Positions 1 through 11,099 of a DNA stretch of 64,000 nt are shown here, piece by piece. How positions within the stretch are numbered: the first letter of the stretch is position 1; every line of letters begins with the position of its first letter. The notes under the pieces are model-generated. The model was given only the letters and a program-made list of their open reading frames with translations, did not search any database and was not told the origin of the DNA. The translations under genes and the position numbers were made by a program. Origin of the DNA: Armillaria gallica (taxonomy: Eukaryota; Basidiomycota; Agaricomycetes; Agaricales; Physalacriaceae); contig JBANDB010000006.1 of assembly GCA_037576215.1 (NCBI GenBank), positions 3,038,001-3,102,000 of the forward strand, given 5' to 3'.

Positions 1-219
1 GATACCCCGAAAATGATAGATGCCAGTTATTTTCTGATGCAGAAGAGGGATCAGAATATATATATTTTATAAATATCTGCGATTATGCTGTCTTTTCCGG
101 CAGGTGGCAAGTGACGGAATCAAGAGGCCGGTCAGCCGGTGTCGTTCTAGCTCATTGCTTCTCTTCACCTACGACGACCATCACTCTGTCACCTTTCATT
201 CTCTCTTTTCCCTCTGACG

Positions 220-3082
220 ATGCGGTGGCCAGTCGCCGCCCTGCTTGGGGCCGCCTTCGTCACTGTCGCTGTCGTCGCTCAGGGTGATAATAATAGCTCG
301 ACGTCCTCCAGCTCGACCCAGACCTCTGCTTCGACGTCCCGGTCATCATCGTCCGGATCATCGTCGGCGTCGTCGTCATCAGCGTCCTCCGCCTCTCTTT
401 CTCTCTCGCTCACGACGAGCTCCAGGACTATCACGACCTCCACAACCACTAATGGCCAAAACTCACAGTTCACGACCGTTGTCCCAACGACTTTTAACGT
501 TACATATACCGCTACGCCTACCTCTTCATCAGCATCATCATCATCTGCTGCGTCAAGCGCAAGTGCCTCGGCATCAGCTTCCGCAACGCCTATAACCCTT
601 GATACCAAACTAGACCCCGCCTTTGGAGTGTTGGGCGCCATTCTTATCCTCACCGGTCTTCCTTCTGCTTTCTGGGGCCACAAAAACCGGTGGTACGTCC
701 TGCTATCCAGATCTAACACTCTTACTCACAATACGTACATAGGTCATCCTTTTTCCTTATCGGTTTCTATACCCTGTCGCTCGTCTGCTTCGTCCTGATC
801 ATCAGGTTTGGTGTCCTCGAAGCGGTGAATCCTCCTAGCCAAACAATCCGTGGGATGTTCGTCCTTGCTTGTTCAGTCGCCGGTATTGCCGGAGGTGCTA
901 TCGCTATATTCTTCTGGAAGGCGGCGAGGTACTGCATTGGTGCATGGGGCGGTCTGGCATTCGCTTGGTGGATACAGTGCTTCCGCAATGGCGGTCTCAT
1001 CAGTTCGGTGGGTCTTCGCTGGATACTCTACATAGGTCTGTTATTTCTGTCTTTGGCTGCCTCGCGACTAACGGATGAAACAGGGTGCGCTGTAATTGGC
1101 TTTGTGCTGTCTACGATCCCGAAGGTACGTTTTATTACACGCCGTAACCGCTCGATCGTGAGCCTCACCTTGTCACTTTATTTAGATCCACTACCATATA
1201 TTGCTTATTTCCACGGCTTTGTGGGTGCTTCCGCTTTAATGCTAGGCGTTGATTGTTATACTACCGCGGGACTAAAAGAGGCAAGTCTAAATTACTTCCG
1301 TCTATGCCGAATAGCGTTTCTAAGACTATCTTTGCTGTGCAGTTCTATGTGTGGAATTTAGGCTTCCGTTCTTTGTTTCCGAAATTTCAGGATAACGGCA
1401 TTCGGTATCCGGTCTCGCAGTCGATCCAGATCGAACTTGGCCTGCTTGGAGCAGTGGCGCTCATGGGAGCGGCTGTGCAACTGAGAATTCTCAGCGTGTT
1501 ACAACACAAGCTGAAGGAAATATCTCTGGAACAGCAGAAGCAAAACACCGACGCAGAGCAGAATGCCGCAGGACGGTTCAATGTTGTACTGCGTGAACGG
1601 GCTCAATGGGAAAAAGAGCATGGGCATGAGCGGGTAGAGAGTGGGTATTCAAGTATGCCACTCATGAAGGATCTGGATGGGTCGTCGTCGCCGGTGACGC
1701 CTGATCGTCGTTCTATGGATTACCAGGACGCAGTCAGGCAACGATACCAAAGCGGTGTATCAGACTTCATGACTGCGCCTATCCCAGAAGATGAACTACG
1801 CCGGGCAGCCTCGCGTAGTCCACAAGGTCCTGGTGCACTGCCGACTCTTGATCTAGGTCTTGGAATCGAGAACGATGTACCGACGTCATTCATCTCCAAG
1901 GACCCTTTTACCGCCTCCCCCACTACCGACAAAGCACCCAAGAAACAACTATCGGCAGCACAACTGGAGGCCATGAAGAAGAAGGAGGACTTGGTTGCAG
2001 AAATCGAGAACATTCGGAAATCAATTGACGCGTTGAGAGGGGAGACACCCACAACAAGTGCTTCCAACTCAAGGGGGCCGAGTATCAAAGCATATGACGC
2101 CGCGACTTCCTTATTGCTTCCTGCCCCGTCGCATTCAAGGCCCCCGCGAGAGCCCGCGCCGAGAGGCAGGGTACGTTCTTTGGACTATCTAGGATCGGAA
2201 ATACTACTAGGGGAGAGCATAAGCCGGCCGACTAGCGTACCACTCAGGGACCCGGATTGGGACGCGTATGTTCAAGACCGGAAACTGCTACAACCTCCGC
2301 GAGGCGTCACCCCCCCGATCGGTGTGACAAAAATACAGATGTCACCTGCGGTCGCAGAAGCCCTCAAGGACCGGAAGAGAAAGGAGACTTCGCTGGGATA
2401 TGCAGGCGCTAGTGGAAGCGGAGGCGCGACAGAATCCAGTGAAGACGTCCCGATAGCAAGGAAAATGCACCGACGATCCACTTCTGCAGGTACAAATGCG
2501 TATCTGTATCCGCCTGCACCTCAGCCGGAGCGTGAACCACCCGTCACAATTCTTCCGCCTAAGAAGATCGTTGCACCAGCGCCGCAACGCCCAGTTACCA
2601 CGAGAACGAGAACGTTCGAGGAGTTGGCTGAGAGACACAAGGAGAAGATGCGAGATTTGCAGGGACCTGTGACAACTGCGCACCGAGAACATGCGGAGCT
2701 AGAGGCAGCAAAAGCCCGATGGGAAAAGAGTCGGGCGGCTGAGCGGGAGACGATGAAGAGGAGGGAGACTGAACGGGAAAGAGAGCTTCGGAAGCGGCGG
2801 GAGGCTGGTGAGAAGAACGGCGAAAAGACGGAGAAGAGGCGCGCCAGCGACGGCCATAAGAGAAGTCTAAGTGCAGATCGACTGGCGCAGCTGGGAACCG
2901 GAGGATCTCATTCGAGGCGACTATCCACGATGAAGGTCGAGGATTGGCAGCGATACCAGCAAGAAGTTGTGCCGGAGACTGAGAAGGAGCGCCCTGGTCG
3001 GAGAGAGAGCCGGCGACAAAGTGGAGTACCTTTTCCTGATGACAAGCATGTCAGAAGGAAAAGTCGGGAGCCTCTTAGTTGA
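220..3082 (+). CDS. DUF4203-like multi-pass membrane protein with Ser-rich N terminus (frame break at about 1218)
   Basis: Exons 220-692, 743-1124, 1186-1280 and 1343-3082. The protein starts with a signal peptide and a Ser/Thr-rich extracellular stretch of about 110 residues. About seven hydrophobic segments follow (residues ~130-400), then a long charged cytosolic tail rich in Lys/Glu/Arg with coiled-coil character. The conserved block GVDCYTTAGLKE and the following FYVWNLGFRSLFPK segment are what I recall of fungal DUF4203/TM7SF3-like proteins; the function is unknown. Intron 3 is a GC-AG intron (GAG|gcaagt). The exon-3 reading IHYHILLISTA runs into a stop unless one T is restored in the TTT run at 1218-1220. 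The exon sum is 2690 nt, one short of a multiple of three. Family confidence is moderate; the gene model is good. Confidence 0.7.
1281..1342 (+). other. GC-AG intron
   Basis: The donor is gcaagt after an exonic GAG and the acceptor is tgtgcag. This joins TTAGLKE to FYVWNLG in phase. It has the usual strong flanking consensus of GC-AG introns; no GT donor gives this join. Confidence 0.75.
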
Positions 3083-5219
3083 GGTGAAAGGTGATGGTGA
3101 ACCTTTTTTTGTTCCTTATTATTCTTGGACTTGATTTGTCTAGCATTTTTTCACATTAAGTATTGTATTTGGGACACCTCCACTCGTTTTAGTTGACAAT
3201 TTCCATGGACATTGAGCACAAGCACTACGCTAGAATATTGCATATTTCGTCTGTCATTGTTGTATGATCAAGTCCCACTCGTGTATGCCAATCAGAGAAA
3301 GATGTACAGTAAATAAATTCTCTGATGATTTATTTTGGGCTGCCCGGTCGCGCCTCAACTGACAGGCAACGTTATACGTACATGACTTGCAATGGAAGAT
3401 TCGACTGTGAGGTGTATCCTAGGAAGTTCTTCTCTCCGAAAATGAAGATGAAATGGATCGCTTGTGCTCGGACTCGGAGTGATGGATACGGCGGCGCTTC
3501 ATTATAGCTGTCACGACGGACGTCCATATGATGCAAGGGGACTAGGGTCACTAGGGTGAGCTGTGATACGGACATATGTACAAGTATGTATGCCTCGCTG
3601 AGCCTGAAGGGTCCCATAGATGTACCGGTTATCATATATCATCGTTTGCGGGCACAGATTCTATGGTTAACGACTCAGTCACAATAATCAGTGGGGATAG
3701 AGAAAAATCACTCCAATTTCGTATTCCGTTAATGCTGACTCGTACGGATTGAATGTATGTAAAGGAATAATTCCAGAACTCCACCCTCAACGTCGCCGCC
3801 GACCCCAACTTCCTAATGCAACATACTGCGATGTGGTTACAGTGTGGCGCTAAGGGTTGGTTAGGCGAAATTGAAATTTTCCAATTGAGGAGAGCGCCTT
3901 TTGGAAGCGCGCAAGGTAAAATACGAGGCACGCAGAAAGCTCGAGGTAACTATACTGACCGCTGTAGCTGCGTCCGAGCCACGTGGGGGCGTTGGGACCT
4001 TTTTAGACAAACAGTGCCGCCGGCTTTACCTTCACCATCACCACCGACGGTCAGCGTTGGCACGAACACCGCCCAGCTAAACGTCGAGATTTACCCTTTT
4101 ATCCAAGCCCGAGTCAGGTTATGGCATCGTCCAGGATTTTTTTATTCTAGCCTCGGCGGCGGTGTGCGACTCCGACCTCGGCTAAAAATTATATATCATT
4201 ATTTTGGGTACTAAGTACGTACTATTTGCGCAGTGGTGCTGAGGCGGCCTCACGACTTGCAGCCCCAGTCGAGTAAGGATCGTTTCTGATGGTTGGAATT
4301 GTTTCAGGACGCGAGGATGGGAGGGGCCAATGCCAAGCGACCGCCGCTTTGCTTCCATGTAGGTAATGCATATGGATACTTACCAGTCAGTGGAGCAGCA
4401 TTCGGGTCCGAGTCGATTTTCAGCCGATGGTGAGTAAGTATCGCAGTGGCTCACGCGATGAGCGCCCATACCAAAGAGTACATTTCCACTGCTATCATTT
4501 TTCGTGGGACGCGTCGGCAAAATGTGAGCAGCGAATCATCATACCGGCCAGGCCCCCGTGAGGCTTTTTTCCCTCGGCGTTCTTATATTTTCTCTTAGGT
4601 TCCACAGGGCAGCGCACGAGTTTATAGATCGTTTTCACGTCTTGTCTATTTCCACACGGCTTTCTCAAACCGAGGACTCGAGAGCGTCGGTGTGACCTTC
4701 TATGCACGACGGGTCCCCCTATTTTGGACAGCGATGTGGGAATTTTTACCACGGCATGATTTGTGTGAGTTCGTGATATGCATTATTTTTATGGTGACTT
4801 TCGTTTGGGTCTGGCCCTGGTGCCTAAGCTATCGGACAAGAGTGCACTGGAAGGATTGACTTTAGGGTATTAGACATTGTTAAATTATGAGAGGCCCGGT
4901 AAGTTCTTAAAGGGCAGACTTCTAATCTCTCTGCGGCGGCCCGCTCTTGCAATTGCAGCTCTTTTCTCTCTCTCTCCACCACATTCCCTCAGGAATGGGC
5001 TCATCATTGACCCGTGATACAGTATATGCATTACCATTTCCTCCAACACATTTACACGGTCAACAATACTTGCTGTATATTGTTTCTCTCCCGATCCTCG
5101 GGTTCCACACACCGGCTTCTCACACCCAGCGACTCTCGAGAAATGCCTCACGCACCGAGGATGAGGATGTGTATAAGTAGCCCCTGCAAATATCCCTCAC
5201 TCCATTCGCTTGCCCGACA
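3083..5219. other. Gene-free 2.1 kb region upstream of laccase
   Basis: No open frame here shows a recognisable domain, a signal peptide or a spliceable extension. The longest, about 130 codons near 3816-4214, has low-complexity composition and no coherent exon neighbours. Visible elements are an AT-rich 3' tail of the preceding gene (aataaa near 3311), a CACGTG palindrome at 3980-3985 and a TATA box near 5172. It probably acts as a long regulatory region for the laccase, or it holds decayed sequence. Confidence 0.5.
5172..5177 (+). promoter_or_regulatory. TATA box of laccase
   Basis: TATAAG lies 48 bp upstream of the laccase ATG, in a setting typical of regulated fungal laccase promoters. 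Confidence 0.6.
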
Positions 5220-7789
5220 ATGCGTCTCCAAGCCTATTCTTTACTGACCTTGCTCCCGTTTGTCTACGGTGTAACTCACAACTTTGACCTCAGCATCGTG
5301 AACACGGTCCTTGCTCCCGATGGATTTCAGCGCACGTTAGTGTTCCAAATGGTACGCAGGATTCGTACTTTACTAACGTATGTTAACACAGAGTTATCGC
5401 GCCCAATGGAACATTCCCGGTACGTACGATATCGTTTGCTCACAATTCAACTCACAACATCCTAGGGACCCACGTTCAAAGTCAACAAAGGCGATGATGT
5501 GCACATCGTCACCACCAACGCCTTGACAGACCCCGGGATGAGAAGGAGTACTTCAATCGTCAGTCTGAATATTCTGCATCTAGATTCTCTGACTTGATAT
5601 GTTGATTAGCACTGGCATGGATTTTTCCAAGCTCGGACCTCGGTTATGGACGGGCCTTCGTGAGTGTCTACTGTTCCCATTTTGTGTGCCTGTCCCTGAT
5701 TTAAATGCTGTAGTTTTGTCAACCAGTGTCCCATCCCCCCTAATAACACGTTTGATTATGCGTTCAGCACTGCGCAACAAAGTGGAAAGTCAGTAGTGCT
5801 ATTATTCTATGACTTGAGTATTGAAAATGCGCGTTAGTTACTGGTACCACTCACATCTATCCACCCAATACTGCGACGGGTTACGCGGTGCTTTCATAGT
5901 ATACGGTAATGGCGACTATATCTTGGTCCTGAAAGCATGGTGACTTATCCTCTTAGATCCCAATGATCCCTTGAAGGATTTATACGACGTCGATGATGGT
6001 ATGCGTCTTCTCTTTAGGCACATTCCACTCAAACGAACAATACCTAATAGATAGCACTATCATCACGCTCGCGGACTGGTACCACGACCTTGCCCCGGAC
6101 GCCCAGAACCGATTTTTCCAGACCGGTACTGTTCCGTAAGTCTTCTCTCATCTAAGTGTGTACCATATGCTTATCCTCCCACTAGGATTCCCGACTCTGG
6201 ACTGATCAACGGTGTCGGGCGGTTCAATGGCGGGGTACGCCCTCTCTCCCATGTGTCCCAACTTCGCGCTGACCCCTAGCGACAGCCCCTAGTCCCCTAC
6301 TCCGTCATTACGGTCGAACAAGGCAAACGATATCGCCTGCGCCTCATCCAGATCGCATGCCGTCCTTTCTTCACCTTTTCCATTGACAATCACAACATCA
6401 CCGCCATGGAGTTTGATGGGGTCGAGCATGATCCTGTCACGGTTCAGAATATTGATATATATGCTGGTAAGTTGACATACAGAAAGAAAAAAAAGTTTGT
6501 CGAGTTGATCGTGTGCCGTAGCCCAGCGCGTTTCTGTCATCCTCCATGCGGACCAGCCGATAGATAATTATTGGATTCGGGCCCCGTAGGTTCTATTCCC
6601 AATTCCTCTGTATAGTCTAACACACCATGATAGACCGACAGGTGGCGCGCCCGCTGGTAACCCCAACTGTACGTTGCTTTCACTTTTTGTTTGACAAGCG
6701 CTCATGGCGACTCCCCAGTCAACCCCGACTTGACACGCGCGATCCTGCGGTACAAAGGTGCACCGGACCAGGAGCCCACGACGAACAACACGCCCGGAAT
6801 CAAGTTGGACGATGCTGACATGCACGTAAGTCGTGCTTCCAGCAAGTCGAACCCTTGGTTCTCACGTTCCTTGATAGCCAATCGCGTCAGAAGGTCCCGG
6901 AAAGGTAGGGTATTCCGACCTGGTTGGCTTGAAGCTCACGGCCCAAATTTATAGCTTGGAAGCGGACCCCCCGACGTTGCGTATGTTCTGAACATCGCGC
7001 AACCCAACCCTCCCTTCTTTGATATCAACGGGATCAGTTATATCTCACCGTCGGTGCCGGTGCTGCTACAAATCCTGAGTGGAGCGGGACAGCCGCAGGA
7101 CTTTTTGCCCTCGGTGAGTCGTACCATGTGCTCTGTTTACCACGGGTATTTATTCTCTCCTAGGAACAAGTGAGTGAATTCAATGATGTGCATCTGATAC
7201 GTTCTGACGCAGAATAAGATCTTCCTTCTGCCGCCCAACAAGACCATTGAAATATCTATCCCCGGAGCCGGAGGTAAGCATGTTGTTGGTCTTATTTACC
7301 AATTGCTAATGTTGGTACAGCACATCCGTTCCACTGTATGTCGAGACCTAGTGTTGGAGTCCATCTGACCTTTTATCAGTGCACGGACACAACTTTGACG
7401 TCATTCGGGTATCGAATTCTAATGTTACCAACTTTGTAAACCCACCTCGACGAGATGTGATGCCCGGTGTGTCCGATAGCTATGTTCAAGTATCAAACTA
7501 ACGCAGGGCGCAAAGTTAATGGAGGAAACATGACTTTCCGGTTCAAGAGCGACAATCCGGGGGCTTGGTTCTTGCATTGGTGCGTTGCAACCGAGTATGT
7601 CCTTTTGGATGGAACAGCTGATTGAGATTCGATTCCAGCCACATTGACTGGCATTTGGAAGCCGGGCTGGCTATTGTGTTTGCGGAGACTCCCGCTGCTA
7701 ATATTCAAGGACCACATTCACAGGCTACGCCGCAGGATTGGGAGACGTTGTGTCCAGGGTACGACGCGTTGGCGCCTGAATTGCAGTAG
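5220..7789 (+). CDS. Laccase (multicopper oxidase, EC 1.10.3.2)
   Basis: Secreted blue copper oxidase that oxidises phenols while reducing O2 to water; a lignin-decay and pigment enzyme. I place 21 exons: 5220-5335, 5392-5419, 5466-5558, 5610-5659, 5714-5788, 5838-5905, 5957-5998, 6051-6135, 6186-6234, 6280-6466, 6522-6585, 6634-6668, 6719-6825, 6878-6904, 6955-7113, 7164-7169, 7213-7273, 7321-7335, 7380-7466, 7507-7579 and 7639-7789. They sum to 1578 nt, or 525 aa, normal for the family. It has a signal peptide and all four copper motifs: HWHG, WYHSH, HPFHLHGH and HCHIDWH. The residue ten after the type-1 Cys is Leu, as in medium-potential class-2 laccases. Exon 16 is only 6 nt. The usual Thr before YWYHSH is Asn here. 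No frame breaks. Confidence 0.96.
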
Positions 7790-8257
7790 GTTATCAGGGA
7801 GTGATTATGCGTATTTATGCCGTAGTTGACAAATGACCTGTGCGTGGCTGATGCGGTTTACGGAGGTTAATAACAAAGTTAGTACTGCGATGATGTCATG
7901 CGACTAGATTCCCATGGACTGAGGCCGCAGACCTGAGTGCTCCCACGATGTTCCGTAGGGCTAACGTATAATAAGGATTGACAGCAGCGAGGGAAAGGGT
8001 AGCGGCAAGGGATGAGGCCTGGAGGAACGTCTTTTCGAATACCTCGAACAAACTCGACGATCGATCAATATTAGCGTGATCTGATATTTACGGTAATTCT
8101 TAGGAGTGACAGCTGAGGTATTTAAAGTCGCACCACCAACCCAGACTCCAAGGATTTAGTCTAGGTAAGTACAGGCAGCGGTCATATCACCTGGGTATTC
8201 ACCGTTGAGCGGATATAAAGCAGCGACAGAAAAGTCAAGACGGGACGGTAATTCGCC
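7790..8257. other. Intergenic region with TATA box
   Basis: Contains the laccase 3' region and the promoter of the next gene. TATAAA at 8214-8219 lies 39 bp before the ATG at 8258. Nothing else was recognised. Confidence 0.5.
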
Positions 8258-8807
8258 ATGAGCTTCTTACAACGATCCAAGACCGCACCCGATTCAATTC
8301 ACCCTGGCCCTGCCCAAGTAGCTCGCTCAGTCTCTCACGAGCAGATTTTGCCGTCCAAGAAGAAGCAGCCGCTCAACGAGACGGCATCTAGCTCTAGGGT
8401 GTGGGCCCAGCGACGACCCCAGAAAAAAGGCGGATATATGCAGGGCTGGGGTCCCTCTGAAGAGGAATGGGATTGGCTGAAAGAACGGGAGGCCCGGCAG
8501 GGCGTCACTGTAAGCGAGGAGGAGGTCGAGGAGACCATCAGGAAGGAAGACAAAATGGGTGTTCTGTTCCTATGTGCGTCCACCATCATTCATCAGCCGC
8601 CATTTACTTTTTACTGATATTTTCTCAGCACAATTGTTTGATTGGGGCGATGAAGAAAAGGTCATGTCGCCGTACGACGATGATTTTGGCGCACAAGACC
8701 ATGAATCACTGTATCTCGCCTTGAGTGCACGGCGAGCAGAGGCATCGGCAGCGACGACAGCAGCGACGGGCAGCTGCGTTGGGGAACAGCTATTTTGCGT
8801 CGAGTAG
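8258..8807 (+). CDS. Small uncharacterised acidic protein
   Basis: Two exons, 8258-8573 and 8629-8807, join in phase to 164 aa. The N-terminal half is basic and disordered. A Trp-rich patch follows (GWGPSEEEWDWLKERE), and then an acidic segment with LFDWGDEEKV. There is no signal peptide, membrane segment or known motif. A TATA box 39 bp upstream, a clean intron and exact phase support a real gene. I do not recognise a family. It lies between the laccase and a CSL factor, all on the same strand, with no functional link visible. Confidence 0.65.
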
Positions 8808-8931
8808 GGTGTTCGGGGTCTAGTCACGTGTATGATATTTGTGACAGTAATAACAAGATTGTGACAGCCTGTAACTCTCCCACGATTTTCTTTCCTCCCA
8901 CGGTCATCAAGACGTCCCACGGTATAATACC

Positions 8932-10815
8932 ATGGCCTTCTTCCTCCCCGACAATCCTCTCACTCCCCTTACTCCACCATTCATGGACCCAGTCCTCCAG
9001 CAACCGCCCAACCCAAAAGACCCGCCGCCCCCGCCCCAAGCTCCCGACGATCCCGACGACACACAGCAGCAGCCATCAGACTGGCCTTCCACCTCCAAGC
9101 GCAAGCTCGACGATTCCGACGCTGACAACGCCGACCCACACACAAAAATCAGGCGTATTGTCCGTGACCATGTCTCCCATGACCCCTCTCGTGTCGTCCC
9201 AATGACCACCGTTATCTGTCTCCATGCAGCAGTTGCCCAAAAGAGCTATGGGAACGAGAAGCGCTTCCTTTGTCCACCGCCAGTCGTCCATATCGAGGGC
9301 CCCGTATGGCAGATGCGTTCCCAGAACCTCTCCATGGCCGTTGTTAGCGAGACTGGCGAGCGCAGTTTCGAGCAAAAGGCGCCTCTTGACGCCAATATGA
9401 CCAGCAGCTTCAAGTTTCTCCATGTCACCGGCAGTGCAAAGGCAAAGAGTTTCCAGCTCTCTCTCGACATCGCAGAGCCCACTCCAGGAAACGCATCGTT
9501 GCCACCCGACACTGATGGTCCCCCAGGCAGAGTATGGGCTTCCTTCGACTCGGCGCCAGTCACCATCATATCGAAACCGTCTAAAAAGACGGCAAAGACC
9601 CGCAATATCAGTTCCTGTATACTCGTTGGCGGGCCCGTATCCCTCTTTAACCGGATAAATTCGCAGACGGTCAGAACAAAGTACATGACCATCGATCACG
9701 CCCAGCTCTGCGCGAGTAATCTCGCGTGGTCGGCCTTCAACGTCAATGTCGTCAGCCGCCCCGCCGACGCGGCCCACGTAAATGGTGAGAACAACGCGTG
9801 TCATGTGATGTGAATCCGTCTTAAACATTATTTTCCCACAGGCGTTGCCGGTGCACCTACGCCAGTCACCTACGGCAGCGAGATTATCCTCTCAGATACC
9901 CATTCCGGCATCAGCACATCCCCTCTTATTATCCGCAAAGTTGATAAGGGCCGTGTCTCGTCCGAGGATGGCGGTCCAGTCAGCCAGATGCAAAAGATTA
10001 CCCTGCAGAAGGTGAATTCAGATGGCACGAGGCATTATCTGAGCGCCGCTGGGCCTATTTCGGGCCCACCAGGTATTGTGCCTCCTCCAGGGCCCGGCAT
10101 GGCTTCGCAGGCCGGCACGCACGCCCTTCTCTTCCAATCAGCTCGCGTCAGAGACGAAGTCAAAGACGGCGTCCACATCTTGTCGGACGAAGTCGATGAC
10201 TACCTCTGCTGGACCATTGTCGGTATCAGCAAGTTTCAGTACACGTTCTTTGATGCCCTAGGCCAGAATAACACTGTCCCAGAGGTCCCCATCACCCCAT
10301 TTCCCACCCTCTTCACCGCACCGGTTTACCGTTCGGAAAAAAACACGGTCGAGCTGACCGTGTCCAATTTCTTCTACGAGGATCCCAAGGGTAAAGGTGC
10401 CGTCCCGTTAGACGTTTACCTAGGGAATCTCGGTCCTTTGAGGGCCAGAGTCTACCAGCCGAATCAGCCGGGTGTGCTTACCAGTGTCAGCGGGTTCTCA
10501 GACCACCCAGGGCCACAACCTAGTGAGCAGACTCAGAGTCAGTTCATTTCCTCAGGGGTGCTACATACGATCGTAATGGTCGAGATGCCCCCTCTTGGTG
10601 ACGTTCTTAAAGCTCTTGAGGAAGATGCCCTTGCGCCGTCCGAGGGAAGTGTCGCCGGTCGTAGCTTACCTCTGCTCTTTATCCGCTCGTGTGATGGCGT
10701 CGGCTATCATTCGGGCAGAACTATCACTTGCGAAAACGTCTTTGGAACGGATACTGGATGGATGAGCAACAACGGTACCATACCCATCGAGAGCTACACG
10801 CTAAGGGTTATGTGA
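8932..10815 (+). CDS. CSL-family transcription factor (CBF1/Su(H)/LAG-1 type)
   Basis: Exons 8932-9784 and 9842-10815 give 608 aa. After a Pro-rich acidic start comes the DNA-binding core: KSYGNEKRFLCPPP near residue 104 is the signature of the Rel-homology N-terminal domain, and SQTVRTKYM near residue 240 is the beta-trefoil motif that contacts DNA. The second exon carries the rest of the beta-trefoil and a C-terminal Ig-like domain. In animals these proteins are Notch effectors; fungi lack Notch but keep CSL proteins (S. pombe Cbf11 and Cbf12), which control cell adhesion, the cell cycle and lipid genes. The short N-terminal extension resembles the Cbf11 class more than Cbf12, which is an inference. 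It converges with the importin alpha gene across 284 bp. Confidence 0.9.
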
Positions 10816-11099
10816 TACCTTTTTCCCTTTTATTTTGGTTAATGTTTATGCCTGTACTGTATACTAAGTGACCTGTTTCCGGTTCCATGTTGTCGACTTT
10901 GCTGTGTTTTATATGTACATTATACCCGGTGGTAACATTGCGTGCGCATGCTATTTGCATGCTATATGGACTACAGTTTCATTGGGTGAAAGGCAAAATA
11001 CATGCACTGATGCACAATGTGTAAGGAAGAATGAAAAAAGAGAATCTTAACTGCCAAAGATAAGAACTGTATGGGTACGTATAATAGTCATCAAAGCCA

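Noticed and set aside
279..719. Minus-strand acidic open frame opposite the Ser-rich exon
   Set aside because: It is the complement of Ser/Thr codon repeats (tcg/tca read as Asp/Glu codons), a composition shadow.
1125..1184. Reading straight through intron 2 of the first gene, which is open
   Set aside because: The spliced reading IHYHILLISTA fits the membrane family far better; the read-through exists only because a base is missing further on.
3816..4214. 132-codon plus-strand open frame upstream of the laccase
   Set aside because: Low-complexity composition, no motif, no splice partners and no TATA element; probably chance.
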